Origin: Stramenopiles sp. TOSAG23-2
Lineage: Eukaryota > Sar
DNA length: 31,857 bases
Direction: 5' to 3'
Assembly: GCA_900128395.1 (NCBI GenBank)
Contig: LT649365.1
Coordinates: 1 to 31,857 of the forward strand
The notes beneath the pieces are model-generated. The model saw only the letters and a list, made by a program, of their open reading frames with translations, was not told the DNA's origin and searched no databases. Made by a program: the position numbers and the translations under genes. This document shows, one piece after another, positions 12,001 through 21,900 of the stretch (within the stretch, counting starts at the first letter, position 1; each line of letters starts with the position of its first letter).

Positions 12001-13576
12001 GTGTGTTAATTGCGGTTCATGTTTCAGCTCATGCAATGATTCTGGTTATCAATCTATTACATTTGACAGCGATACACATTTACCATACATTGTAGAAGAG
12101 GATTGTACAGGCTGCACTTTATGTTTAAGTGTGTGCCCAATTAATGATTGTATTACAATGGTGCCAAGGGATGGTCCATACATTCCAGATCGCGCAGTAC
12201 CATTAGGTGAAGCATTCGATGATAAGAAATGGGGTATGTTTTCAAAACTAGTAACTACGGCAGCACGTCGTCAATTGAGAAATGTTGCAACTAAACATAA
12301 AAAATCCATTTTAAACGTTAGGAATAATAACCATAACAAAATAATAATAGCAAATTTTGGTGTTGAAGTAGAAGATGACACGTTTGGGAACAGAGGATGG
12401 ACAAAAGGTGAGTTTCACAGTGTTGAAAACACATTGAAGGAGAAATTAAGCGAGGAAGATCATGCAAATGTAACTCGTGTATTATATGGTTTAAACCAAG
12501 GGAAAACAGTTGAAGAACTACCAATACCACAAGCTGCGCAAGACTTGGCTGACAAAGGTGAATTTGATATTACTTTGCATAAATTTGGTGCTGCTGCGGA
12601 GTCACGAGACCCAAGAATCGTTAGGTTTGGCGTGACACAAAATTCCATTATTACGGAAACACATTTATCAATTGACGAGCAATACGAATCCCTTGAGGAG
12701 AGACACAGGGAATTTGTCGAAGCAGCTGCTGCAGCTGGTACCAATGTTTTATGCTTTCAAGAAGCTTGGACTATGCCTTTTGCGTTTTGCACTCGGGAAA
12801 AACTGCCTTGGGTTAATTTTGCCGAATCTGCTGAAACTGGTCGTAGTACTAAATTTTTACAACGTTTGGCATTGAAGCATAACATGGTCATCGTTAGCCC
12901 TATTTTGGAACGTGATGAAGCACATGGTGGCACTATATGGAATACGGCTGTTGTTATCGGCAACAATGGTAATATCATTGGGAAACATCGTAAAAATCAT
13001 ATACCTAGAGTCGGGGATTTCAATGAAAGTACATATTACATGGAAGGTAATAATGGCCATCCAGTGTTTGAAACTCAATTCGGAAAAATTGCTATCAATA
13101 TCTGCTATGGTAGACATCACCCATTGAACTGGATGGGATTTGGTTTGAATGGGGCTGAAATTGTTTTTAACCCAAGTGCTACAGTTGGTGCATTATCAGA
13201 ACCAATGTGGAGTATTGAAGCACGATGTGCTGCGATTGCTAATAATTACTTCGTAGCAGGTAATAATCGAGTAGGAACAGAAAGTTTTCCAAACGAATTT
13301 ACAAGTGGTAATAAGCAACCAGCAAAGAAAGACTTTGGGCATTTCTACGGCTCATCATATATTGCTGGTCCAGATTCAAGTAGATGTCAAGGATTATCAC
13401 GCACAAGAGATGGTATTGTAATTGCAGAAGCTGATTTGAACTTATGCCAACAAGTAAAAGATTCGTGGGTCTTCCAAATGACTGCAAGATACGACGATTA
13501 TGCAAAATTATTAACAGATTATTGTAAACCAGATTTTACCCCACAAGTAGTAAAAGATCCATCATTATCGGACTAG
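9017..13576 (+). CDS. DPYD-UPB1: Fused dihydropyrimidine dehydrogenase / beta-ureidopropionase
   Basis: One uninterrupted 1519-residue frame holds enzymes 1 and 3 of pyrimidine catabolism. Residues about 50-1065 are a complete NADP+-dependent dihydropyrimidine dehydrogenase: N-terminal Fe-S cysteines (CLRC at 118-121 to about 180), an FAD-binding GCGPAS loop (about 230), a second nucleotide-binding loop GAGDTA (about 373), the FMN barrel with active-site NLSC (C710), and two C-terminal 4Fe-4S clusters (first motif cysteine C996, through C1040 and slightly beyond). After a K/N-rich linker (about 1080-1112), a full-length beta-ureidopropionase of the nitrilase superfamily follows. Its triad is visible: E1249 (CFQEAW), K1326 (RKNHIPR) and C1363 (NICYG). 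The dehydrogenase part ends normally before the linker, so neither half is truncated. The first 40-odd residues lack acidic residues and are rich in K/R/S/T, like a mitochondrial presequence. Human DPYD (1025 residues) and UPB1 (384) are separate proteins. Confidence 0.97.
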   Translation: MMLSTFAKRTAKNSTSSTNNSFIKNRLYFTKTKPTLFAHHAERGTSFEADDIVKRLELNPTVEKMNKVRAVPTTSTRKARKHWKRINNELKPPMLKDFTDAKHTTLSEQAAIKEAARCLRCVDAPCQHSCPTSIDIKAFISAISNKNYYGAAKQIMSDNPLGLSCGMVCPTSDLCVGGCNAEATEGGAINIGGLQHFATEAFMKMNVEQIHDPNLTSLPASKDMKIAMVGCGPASISAATYLARMGYSNITVYEKEKEFVGGLSSSEIPGYRLPYSGVHWEVQLLKDLGVKVEMGKALGEDFTIQSLKDDGAASVLVACGLPQPMREDVFDGLEPKHGFWTSKDFLPKVAAGSKSGMCASKCKLPKLNGNVIVLGAGDTAFDCATSALRCGAKRVYVAFRKGIHGMRAVPEEVELAMEEKCDLMPFLQVNSVVTNKDNGKIKLVEFCRSEQQDDGSWHVDKEQTCAIKADHVISAFGSVLEDEKIHDALTGLEINSWGLPETDPTTQQSSDPSVFCAGDVAGVAQTTVESANDGKVAALGMHKYLEGLAGNSVPEDFSMPGFFSPIDEVDLSVEVCGLKFPNPFGLASAPPTGTSAIMRRAFENGWGFLVTKTYGLDKDIVTNVSPRIVRGTTGGDWNFGPNQASFLNIELISEKTEEYWLQSIRELKRDYPDQILIASVMAAYNEEDWCELIRNAVEAGADAIEMNLSCPHGMGEKGMGLACGQDPEMVEQICRWAKKVAPNTPVFAKLTPNVTEITYIAEAAQRGGADGVTATNTVSGLMGLEEDGKAWPNVGEEGKTTYGGFSGNGIRPIALRAVSAIAKACPGFPILATGGIDSAHSAMQFLQAGAHAVQVCSAVQNQDSTVIKDYITGMQAMLYMEARNDPKYKGQSPTLQPRHQKGKAVQGAEEVDDFKPFFGKYYEEKIFAAADKRSQQEYILDDQEIEEIKSIRPVPPLKQKVRTVNELISAGVHRIGAWHELSQAEQVIAKIDPSMCVNCGSCFSSCNDSGYQSITFDSDTHLPYIVEEDCTGCTLCLSVCPINDCITMVPRDGPYIPDRAVPLGEAFDDKKWGMFSKLVTTAARRQLRNVATKHKKSILNVRNNNHNKIIIANFGVEVEDDTFGNRGWTKGEFHSVENTLKEKLSEEDHANVTRVLYGLNQGKTVEELPIPQAAQDLADKGEFDITLHKFGAAAESRDPRIVRFGVTQNSIITETHLSIDEQYESLEERHREFVEAAAAAGTNVLCFQEAWTMPFAFCTREKLPWVNFAESAETGRSTKFLQRLALKHNMVIVSPILERDEAHGGTIWNTAVVIGNNGNIIGKHRKNHIPRVGDFNESTYYMEGNNGHPVFETQFGKIAINICYGRHHPLNWMGFGLNGAEIVFNPSATVGALSEPMWSIEARCAAIANNYFVAGNNRVGTESFPNEFTSGNKQPAKKDFGHFYGSSYIAGPDSSRCQGLSRTRDGIVIAEADLNLCQQVKDSWVFQMTARYDDYAKLLTDYCKPDFTPQVVKDPSLSD

Positions 13577-13802
13577 ATATATATATATACACACATGTAA
13601 TGTATAATATGTATACGTACATTTTAATAATAATATAATATATGTGATAACACATACAATCATTAAACCAGATTTTACCCCACAAGTAGTAAAAGATCCA
13701 TCATTATCGGACTAGATATATATATATACACACATGTAATGTATAATATGTATACGTACATTTTAATAATAATATAATATATGTGATAACACATACAATC
13801 AT
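13525..13802. repeat. Perfect 139-bp tandem duplication at the end of the fusion gene
   Basis: Copy 1 (13525-13663) includes the last 52 bp of the dehydrogenase/ureidopropionase frame with its TAG stop and 87 bp of 3' flank. Copy 2 (13664-13802) repeats it exactly, and outer bases differ at both ends. The reading frame is unaffected because the stop precedes copy 2. The 3' UTR would contain a second copy of the gene end. Confidence 0.96.
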
Positions 13803-13818
13803 ATTCTTTTTGAAGGCC

Positions 13819-14110
13819 TGAAGGAAAAAAGTGAAATTTATTTTTTTGTTTTCAAGATTTTATTACTCGTACAAAATAACATAGATATGCATTTTATTAT
13901 AATATCATGTATGCATATTTAAAATAAAAATCGATTGGTTAAAATCTAAAGTTATAATAATTTTTGAAGGAAAAAAGTGAAATTTATTTTTTTGTTTTCA
14001 AGATTTTATTACTCGTACAAAATAACATAGATATGCATTTTATTATAATATCATGTATGCATATTTAAAATAAAAATCGATTGGTTAAAATCTAAAGTTA
14101 TAATAATTTT
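13819..14110. repeat. Perfect 146-bp tandem duplication, non-coding
   Basis: Copies 13819-13964 and 13965-14110 are identical and head to tail, starting at TGAAGGAAAAAAG. They begin only 16 bp after the end of the 139-bp duplication. Flanking bases differ, so there is no microhomology at the junction. Confidence 0.96.
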
Positions 14111-14494
14111 GATATATATATTTAAAATATATAAATGTGATATATTTAAACATCAAAAATTAATAAGATATAGTAGTATAATTAATATGCATATAACTTA
14201 TATTTTTTAATTTACTCACATATATATATATATGCATATATTTTGTACGAACGTATTTTAAATTTGAATTAAAGTGTTATTCATTAATATACGTGTATTT
14301 TAATTTTTTATTTTCTACTCGTGATATTAATATCTATCTTGGTATATACATTTAATTAAATAAATAAAATATAATACGATTCGTATTTTTTTTTTAACAT
14401 ATTTTTTTAGTATTTTTTTGTGAAATATTTTTGCACACCATACACATACACGCACACACATTTTGTTGATCTCTCTCACATACATATAGATCTC
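14111..14494. other. AT-rich convergent 3' flank, no gene seen
   Basis: This is the rest of the region between the 3' ends of the fusion gene and adenosine deaminase. It holds TA dinucleotide runs (about 14218-14234) and T-rich tracts, with no coding frame of note. Confidence 0.6.
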
Positions 14495-15652
14495 CTATGC
14501 TTTACTTCTTTGATCATACTTATTAATTATATCTTCAACTTCATTTTTAAAATTATCATAAAATCTTTTACCTTCCATTGGTCTTGAATGAAACGTAAAT
14601 GGAAGGCAAGATTCTGCACCAGCACATAAAATTTTGGACAAATCATCAATAGATAATTGGACATCTTGAAGCAAATGTAACACTTCAATTGTCGGACTTG
14701 GCTCCCTTTCACTATCCCCAGATAGTAGAAAATTATCACTATTTAAACTACATTTAATACCATTTTCATGCATAATTTTGATTGGATGCTCATTATATGT
14801 TTTTACTTTCCATCCTACATTACTTGTTAAACAGCACTCAACAAAAATATTATTATCAATAACTTTTTTCATTAAATCATCTCTTTTATATAATTGTATT
14901 CCATGACCAATTCTTTTAATACAATCTGAATTTACTGCAATATCTAAATTATCAATAGAACTTTTAAATCTTTCTTCAATCGGCCACTCTCCAGCATGCA
15001 CTGTCACCGGGACATTTAATCTTTTCGCTTCTTTAATTCCATCCATCATCAATGACAACGGGTAACTGCCTTCATCTCCAGCAATATCGTATCCTACAAC
15101 ACCAGGGGTACGATCTAAAAATTCACTAGCTAATTGGGCCATTTCGACTGAATGTTCCGTTGGATAGCTGCGCAAAGCACAAACTATAACGCCTCCCTCA
15201 ATATTTACCTTTTCTTGAGCTTTAGCATACCCATCAATGACACTTTTTATGGCATCTTTCTCTGTCAGACCTTCCAACGTATGTAAGCTTGGGCAAAATC
15301 GTATTTCACACACCTTCACGTTCTCCCTGGAACACCTATATAATATATCTGCAGTTGCATCAATTAATTCTTCTTTCGTTTGGAGAAATCTATTGCAAAA
15401 ATCAAATATGCTCCAATTGCCTTTTGCACTTTGCTTATTACCACCAGCAATTTGCTTAATTTTTCGTTGTTGCAAATGTGGCCTGAGTTCCTCAGGTTTA
15501 GTGACATCCAATTTTATATTGCGTGCTTCAGCACGTTTGAAAATAAATTCACTTGATAATGAACCATCTAAATGTAGATGCAGTTCTGTTTTTGGAAGCA
15601 ATCTGGCTAATTCTTTGATAGTTGTTGTTGTATTCTTTGTTGTCCCTGCCAT
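14495..15652 (-). CDS. ADA: Adenosine deaminase family protein
   Basis: It is predicted to deaminate adenosine and/or deoxyadenosine to inosine (purine salvage and catabolism). The 385-residue protein has the family's zinc and catalytic residues: HLHLDG (H25, H27), VHAGE (H219, E222), RIGHG (H250) and the zinc aspartate D306 in NSDN. Length is close to classical ADA (about 350-365). One key position is unusual: the second aspartate of the conserved DD pair, which contacts the purine N7 in mammalian ADA, is N307. The proline that normally follows is also missing. The ATG at 15652 is the first in frame and sits just before the conserved N terminus. A related deaminase (adenosine-like or N6-methyl-AMP type) cannot be excluded, so substrate specificity is inference. 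Confidence 0.85.
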   Translation of the reverse strand: MAGTTKNTTTTIKELARLLPKTELHLHLDGSLSSEFIFKRAEARNIKLDVTKPEELRPHLQQRKIKQIAGGNKQSAKGNWSIFDFCNRFLQTKEELIDATADILYRCSRENVKVCEIRFCPSLHTLEGLTEKDAIKSVIDGYAKAQEKVNIEGGVIVCALRSYPTEHSVEMAQLASEFLDRTPGVVGYDIAGDEGSYPLSLMMDGIKEAKRLNVPVTVHAGEWPIEERFKSSIDNLDIAVNSDCIKRIGHGIQLYKRDDLMKKVIDNNIFVECCLTSNVGWKVKTYNEHPIKIMHENGIKCSLNSDNFLLSGDSEREPSPTIEVLHLLQDVQLSIDDLSKILCAGAESCLPFTFHSRPMEGKRFYDNFKNEVEDIINKYDQRSKA

Positions 15653-15698
15653 AATTTCGTGTTTATTCTATTTGTAGATGATTACTAGTATCTAAAAA

Positions 15699-15868
15699 AT
15701 TCTCTTTTGACTTGTTATTTACGATGTATCTTTTGCTTATAATGAATAACTATTTATTTTCCAGGGATTTCCAGATTTCATATATTCTCTTTTGACTTGT
15801 TATTTACGATGTATCTTTTGCTTATAATGAATAACTATTTATTTTCCAGGGATTTCCAGATTTCATAT
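15699..15868. repeat. Perfect 85-bp tandem duplication upstream of ADA
   Basis: Copies 15699-15783 and 15784-15868 are identical, from ATTCTCTTTTGAC to CAGATTTCATAT, with different bases immediately outside. It lies 46 bp upstream of the ADA start codon, in the likely leader or promoter. Confidence 0.96.
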
Positions 15869-15930
15869 GGCCAGGCAGATGGGGAGAAGAATAATTGCAC
15901 AACAACAACAATAATAGAGGAGTGAAAATG

Positions 15931-16046
15931 ATGGCCAGCCTGGCCAGATGGAGAATGGAATGCCAGGAATGCCAGGAATGCCAAATGCTGGAATGCCAGA
16001 ATGCTGGAATGCCAGGAATGCCAGAAAATGCCAGAATGCCAGGCGC
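15931..16046. repeat. GGAATGCCA minisatellite upstream of ADA
   Basis: From about 15954 to 16043 a 9-bp unit GGAATGCCA recurs with variants (GAATGCT, GAAAATGCCA, GAATGCCA), about ten units in all. A GGCCAGCCTGGCCA palindrome-like segment precedes it (about 15933-15946). It is much more GC-rich than its surroundings. Frames through it on the minus strand give only a short repetitive peptide and are not judged real. Confidence 0.85.
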
Positions 16047-16540
16047 AATTCACTCTGGCAATCAGGATGTCTAGAAAAAAATATATTCCTATTATTCGAA
16101 TTATAGACACTAGACACTACCACTTCCTACGCTCAGAATTCCTGATTATATTGTATGTGCGTATCATTAGATCATTATAGCTTAGAACAATCATCCGATG
16201 TTTTTGCTTGCAGATAGAGAGTAGCTATTCTAATTCTGGATATTATAAATTATAAGTGCAACTATTATATAATATCTTTGTTACTATTTATAATGCTATA
16301 GAAATGATATTTGCATGCATTTTTCTATTTCTACTATATGTAAATGTAAATTTTAAATATACTGTATATTCTATATGAGATATACATATATATCCACATA
16401 TATAGATATTATATAATGTATATGTAAATATATACGAAATAAATAATAAATTGATCATTACAAATTTTTGTTGATATTTGTTATTTTGTTTGTATTTGTT
16501 GTTGTGAATTTTAAGCACTTTTTTTTTGTCATCCAATAAA

Positions 16541-18045
16541 ATGATATTTTTAGCAACTGCTTTACAAGAAAATTGGAATAATTTTCCTTGGCATGGAGTT
16601 AATTTTGAAGTTTATAAAGATATGCCAACTCTTGTATATGCCGAGGTTGCCCATACTTTAATCTGTTTCTTATGTTTGTTGCACGCCTTCAGTCATTTCA
16701 GCCGAGAACAGCAAAAAAGACATATATTATTATGGATTTCTGCTATGACTGTAGGCCCATTTCTTTATTTACTTTCTATCTCCGTGTCTGAGTTAAATAA
16801 TTGTTGGTATAGCCAAGCTACGTTTATGATTACACCACGTCTACCACTGGTCACCATACTTGTGTATTGCGAAGCGCTTTACATAACTGTTGGAATAACT
16901 TGGTTCAGCGGAATAGATAGACTTGCGAGACCGTTTATAGTTGGTCTTATTTCCGCATTATTCCAATCCTGTCATGATCAGGTCGGAACTAAAATGTTAT
17001 GGTGGTCGTGGCATGATTCAGATAATAATACAAACCCAAGAATTATGGATGTACCAGTTACAGCAACATTTGGTTGGTGTATTTATGCAAATTGTTTCTG
17101 TCTCCTTATGCATTTGCCAGGTATGGTCGTGGCATGATTCAGATAATAATACAAACCCAAGAATTATGGATGTACCAGTTACAGCAACATTTGGTTGGTG
17201 TATTTATGCAAATTGTTTCTGTCTCCTTATGCATTTGCCAGGTATGGCGATTGGATATTATTATGGTCAAGAACCTAGGGACATATTTATGATTAACAAG
17301 CATTACTATGTTTTAACATATTTACTATTGTGTATTTGTATCATCCCTTTGTCAATTACAGTAATGGCAATTATACAATGTAGTCTTGGTTTCACTTTTC
17401 CACCAAATATAGAGCCACCAAGTATATGGACACTTGTCGTAACAATAATATTTACTATTGTGTATTTGTATCATCCCTTTGTCAATTACAGTAATGGCAA
17501 TTATACAATGTAGTCTTGGTTTCACTTTTCCACCAAATATAGAGCCACCAAGTATATGGACACTTGTCGTAACAATATTATCGCATATTGTAATAGCAGT
17601 ATTTTGTGGTATGTATGAGAAAACGTCTAGTTTAAGAAAAAAAACTTTAACTGGTAACAATCCAAAATTATTAGTAATAAGCATATGCCTTTATTATATT
17701 TTTAATGCATTTGTTGTTATATTTGGTAAACCTGAGGAGCATATTTCCCTTGGTTTGCATCAACAATATGGACATTGCGATACATTAGAAACGGATTTTA
17801 GCGGATTTTTAACAAGGAAAAAGTATGTATGTAAAGAGGAACGTATGAATCCAGATAGTTATGAATTCATTGAGAACGAAATGCCAAATATTGGTGATCA
17901 ATGGTATAAAATTAAAGGGATTGCAAAAAATGATGAATGGCTCCTTGGTATAACGATTACCTTGTTCACGTCAAGTAGCTTCATAGGTTTGTTAGTACTG
18001 TCTGCATTTCATGAAAGAAATTTACTTTTTGAGCATGAAAATTAA
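16541..18045 (+). CDS. Multi-pass membrane protein, unrecognised; frame broken by two duplications
   Basis: I do not recognise a characterised family with confidence. The first ATG is at 16541. An upstream in-frame TTG at 16526 could extend the frame by five codons but is an unlikely start. The protein has about eight or nine hydrophobic segments, including residues 31-52, 63-83 and 103-123, a block of segments after residue 170, and a last one near the C terminus. A conserved-looking polar loop contains HDQVG and WSWHD. Two perfect tandem duplications, 121 bp (17003-17244) and 130 bp (17318-17577), each shift the frame by one. Removing one copy of each leaves 1254 bp, divisible by three, and about 417 residues with a continuous membrane topology. 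The HD/WHD and Pro-rich loop layout recalls an uncharacterised eukaryotic membrane family (possibly the one Pfam calls DUF7802, from memory and unverified). No function is proposed. Confidence 0.65.
17003..17244. repeat. Perfect 121-bp tandem duplication in the membrane-protein gene
   Basis: Copies 17003-17123 and 17124-17244 are identical; the three bases TGG after copy 2 also match the repeat start. The period of 3n+1 shifts the reading frame. The duplicated segment encodes the WSWHD loop and the next membrane segment. Confidence 0.97.
17318..17577. repeat. Perfect 130-bp tandem duplication in the membrane-protein gene
   Basis: Copies 17318-17447 and 17448-17577 are identical, with mismatched bases just outside. 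The 130-bp period (3n+1) causes a second frameshift 74 bp after the 121-bp duplication ends. The segment covers a membrane helix and the PPNIEPPS loop. Confidence 0.97.
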
Positions 18046-18081
18046 ACAGAAACAAGAAAACATTGAGGTTGCTGAGAGTGG

Positions 18082-18315
18082 GGATGAAATTTTAATATTT
18101 TTACGAGCGTAAATGTGATATATTATCATGTATATAATATATATATAAAAAATTCTCTTATTTATTAATTTAAAGATTTTTATATATTAAATCTAGTAGG
18201 ATGAAATTTTAATATTTTTACGAGCGTAAATGTGATATATTATCATGTATATAATATATATATAAAAAATTCTCTTATTTATTAATTTAAAGATTTTTAT
18301 ATATTAAATCTAGTA
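18082..18315. repeat. 117-bp tandem duplication downstream of the membrane-protein gene
   Basis: Copies 18082-18198 and 18199-18315 are identical, from GGATGAAATTTTAAT to AAATCTAGTA. It begins 37 bp after the stop codon, in the 3' flank. Each copy carries one AAAAAATTCTCTTA arm. Confidence 0.93.
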
Positions 18316-18789
18316 GGAATTATCATGAGTAAATTAAAAAATAAATTAATGCATTAATTAATTAATTTAAATCTGAGAATAAAAAATACTTCGTATTTTA
18401 ATATAATGTGCTAATGTACGCGCACACACGTTTTTCTGAGAGAGGACTTCCAAGGGACAAATAAAAAGATGAAATTTTAATATTTTTACGAGCGTAAATG
18501 TGATATATTATCATGTATATAAAAATTCTCTTATTTTGATAATATATTATATATATTAAATTTTAAGTAAGAGAATTTTTTATATATATATAAAAAATTC
18601 TCTTATTTATTAATTTAAAGATTTTTATATATTAAATCTAGTAGGAATTATCATGAGTAAATTAAAAAATAAATTTATGCATTAATTAATTAATTTAAAT
18701 CTGAGAATAAAAAATACTTCGTATTTTTATAATCTAATGTACGCGCACACACGTTTTTCTGAGAGAGGACTTCCAAGGGACAAATAAAA
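18200..18789. repeat. Diverged tandem duplication (about 268 and 322 bp)
   Basis: Block 1 (18200-18467) and block 2 (18468-18789) both run from GATGAAATTTTAAT to GGGACAAATAAA. Block 2 has an extra inverted-repeat insert of about 55-65 bp (within about 18516-18584). There are small differences near the end (for example TTTTAATATAATGTGC versus TTTTTATAATC). It lies in the convergent region between the membrane-protein gene and the SFI1-like gene. Confidence 0.88.
18516..18584. repeat. Short inverted-repeat element with TTCTCTTA arms
   Basis: The left arm ATAAAAATTCTCTTA (about 18518-18533) and right arm TAAGAGAATTTTTTATA (18568-18584) are inverted relative to each other around an AT-rich core, so the segment can fold back. 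It is absent from the sister block 18200-18467, so it behaves as an insertion/deletion. The same arms occur around 30206-30464. It could be a MITE-like hairpin or a 3'-processing signal. Confidence 0.6.
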
Positions 18790-18962
18790 TTTTATTATAC
18801 TAATATGTACAAATTACACAGATTTTGCTATCAAACCTCAGTAATGCCTAGATTCTACGAAAAAATCAATATAAAAAATGTAAAATGTGATGTAAAGAAA
18901 TATATTTTGCATCTCTCTCTCTCTTTCATCAAAATATGACACCTATATCAAAAAATACATTT

Positions 18963-21900
18963 TTAAACATTCTCAAATAAATATACAGGCGCTTTTTTTG
19001 TACTAGTACTACTAAATTCCATATCATACGTATCGTCATCCATATTTTCATCGTCATTTTTCTTGGTAAAACTTGCATTTTCAGGAGGATGCCAATGAGT
19101 CTCCCCTACCCCAGGACTAATCCATGGAACCGACTCAGAATTTCCTTGGGGATCGCGCTGGATATTGGTAATTTTATTCGCCCTGCGCGCTGGACTTAAA
19201 CTGCGATTACGACTTGAAACAGTTGAACGTCCATATGTATTTTCTGGACTTAAAGAAGTATTATGCGCGTGAATTGAAGGCGTTCCGAATGGAGATGATA
19301 ATCTTTTTGTATCTTTTATCGTCCCTCTTGCTGAAATATTTCTTTCGAAGTTTGGTATATTAATCTCCACGCTGCCAGTTCTATGCAATCGTATGACACC
19401 ACCGCTACTACTCCTAATTGCAGATACAGTCTTTACACCTTTCTTTTTTTTTGATTTCATTCCTTTCGATTTTTTACTTCTACCACCTCTCCTTGTCATA
19501 GTAGGACTTTTCGTTCTTCCTCTTGCGGAGCGTCGAATTGCTTGTGCCCTTTCTTTGATATCGGAAAGTAACATTTCTGTTTTTTGATGGTCTCGCTGGG
19601 CCTTGTTTACTAAAGCAGTTATTCTTTTTACGGCTATATCTGATTTTTTTTGCTTTTTCAACAATCGATCAGCCAGTTGCTCATGCCTTGATAATATTAA
19701 GCCTTCTCTCCATATTCTAAATGCGCGGTATTTTTTTCGTTGTACTAAATATCTATGCATGACCCGGAAAAGAAAAATGGTTGCCTCTTTCCTTCTTTTT
19801 GAATCAGAAGTTTTCATTTCCTCTATTTGTTTACTCTGCACCATAACCATCCGCTGTTGCAAAGTCTTTATTTCTCGTGTCATCGCTTCCGACCATACGG
19901 CTTCCTCCTCATGTTCAGACTTTAAAGCAACGACTGTACTTTCCATTTTTTCCAAATAACCTTTATTTTCTTGCTCTTTTTGCTCCCATTGCTCTTTGTT
20001 TTTACGTAAAATATTTCTAGACCATCTCCAACCGTATACAGCCTTTAATTTCTGTGCCCGTAATTCCACTAATTTATTTCCTGTTCGTTGAACATGTGCT
20101 TTCAGTATCTCTTTATAATTTTCCTCAACCGTTATGCGTGCCCATTTATGGAAATACGATCGACGAGCTGATTTTAAATCTCGAACAAAAAGCCTTTCCA
20201 AAGTTTTAATGGCAGTTTGATGAGAAGACGCTGTTTGCCACATTTCTTTCCATTTATGATAACCATTGTATAATTTTATTTTCATCAGCTTCAATGTTAT
20301 ATGTGAAAATCTTATCTTAATTTTTTCTTCTTCAAGTTCATCATGCACTTTTTCCTCCATCTCCAATTGTTTATATCTCCGACAAATACGCTTAAATTTG
20401 TACCAATAAAAGTGCAATTTTTCCTTTGCAATATGACCAATTACACGCTTTATTAAACTTCCTCTGTAATTTAGACTGTTTATCTCTTTCACTAGTCCTT
20501 TCCACTTTCGCATCGCAGCAGCGATGGCCTTTTTACCAAGCTTCATTGCAATTCGCCGTAAGAAAATTTCTTCATCTTGTGCTCTAATTCTTAAAAATTT
20601 CCAATGTTCAAAATATGACTTTTCGATTTTTTTATTAAGAAGTTTAAAAACTCGATCAAATTGCCTTGCAGCTATAATCTTGGCTTTTTGACTATGAATT
20701 TTTTGCAACGCGGCTGCTTCAGCAAACCTTGAATCAATTTTCATTGTAAAGTTTTTCTCTAAAATTAGATGGTGAATCAAGTGTGTATGAGTTGTCCAAG
20801 CTCTAAAAGCTTGAGAAACTTTATTTCTTTTCCAAACCATTGAAAGGTGGTGCATTTTGATAGCTAACTCTCTACCTGCTTGCGCCCACCTGTAAGTCGG
20901 ATGAGTTAGTGAAACAGTGACCCATCTGACAAACGCTTTTGCTACTAGCATCTTCGATTTTCGACGGAGTGGCAATAACATTTTAGATATAACTAACGCA
21001 TGAAATTTACGTTTTTCACACATAATATGCCATTTTTTCACAGCCTGAAACAACTGCTTCTTCCTCCATCCTTCTAAGATCGAAAAAATACTTTTAATTG
21101 AGTACAATTGCCCTTCCCGATTTTTGATCACAGTTGCATTGTAATCTACCCATTTTTTCCAGCCTCGTGCAAGCCGACTTTGATCATAACGCTGAAAACA
21201 CGTTTTAATTAGATTAAATGACCGTTTTAAACCAAATTGATTCTTGAATTCATTTTGTTTGTCGAAATGAACGAATCGCCTAAATCGCATAAAAGCAGCA
21301 AATTTTCTACGTCGTTTTAGGCTAAGAATCACCTTGTCTAAAACCCTTGTACCGACTACGTAATTACCACTTTTCTTTTTCAAGTGGTTTGTAAATAATT
21401 TCCATCTGTTCATTCCTTTCATCAAACGGGATCGTATGTTGACATTTATACATCTTATTACAGTTTGTCCAATCTGTCGTTTTTTTGTTTGTCGAAAGCG
21501 ATTTGTGTAGTCACTTTCAAGTGTACTTCTTTCTTTTAACATTTTTTCTTCCATCATTTTATGTTCGTCAGCTAATGTTTCGACTTTTTTAGAATGTGCC
21601 ACTTCTAATCTTTTACGTAATTCTTCACTTTGTATAGCTTTGGTAGCAAACCACCATCGTAAGTATCCTCTTAACATCATTTTCTTTCGATAAGAACGAA
21701 TTATTGCTGTTAGCAGTAAATGTGCTTTTAGTAGATTCGCCTTTGCCATAGCTGCTTCAAATTGTTGTTGCAAAGTTCCATTTTCTATGTTGAACTGTTC
21801 TTGTGCTTTCTTTTTTTCCATCTCAACTAATGATTTTTCTGACTTCAGCATTTTCTTTTCCTCTTCCATCTTTTGCTTTTCCTCCTCAGCCCTTTTTCGC

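Larger units (their letters stand above)
15653..16540. other. Divergent intergenic region (ADA / membrane protein)
   Basis: It lies between two divergent start codons, so it should carry both promoters. It contains an 85-bp duplication, a GGAATGCCA-type minisatellite, and then strongly AT-rich DNA (16240-16450) leading to the T9 run just before the membrane-protein start. No further gene is seen. Confidence 0.6.

Noticed and set aside
15835-16123. Two overlapping minus-strand frames through the GGAATGCCA minisatellite encoding Ala/Phe/His/Trp repeats
   Set aside because: They arise purely from the short repeat being open in several frames, and have no conserved features.
16941-17513. 190-residue plus-strand frame as a separate gene
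   Set aside because: Its first part is out of frame with the membrane-protein gene and its second part is that gene's own sequence after the 121-bp frameshift.
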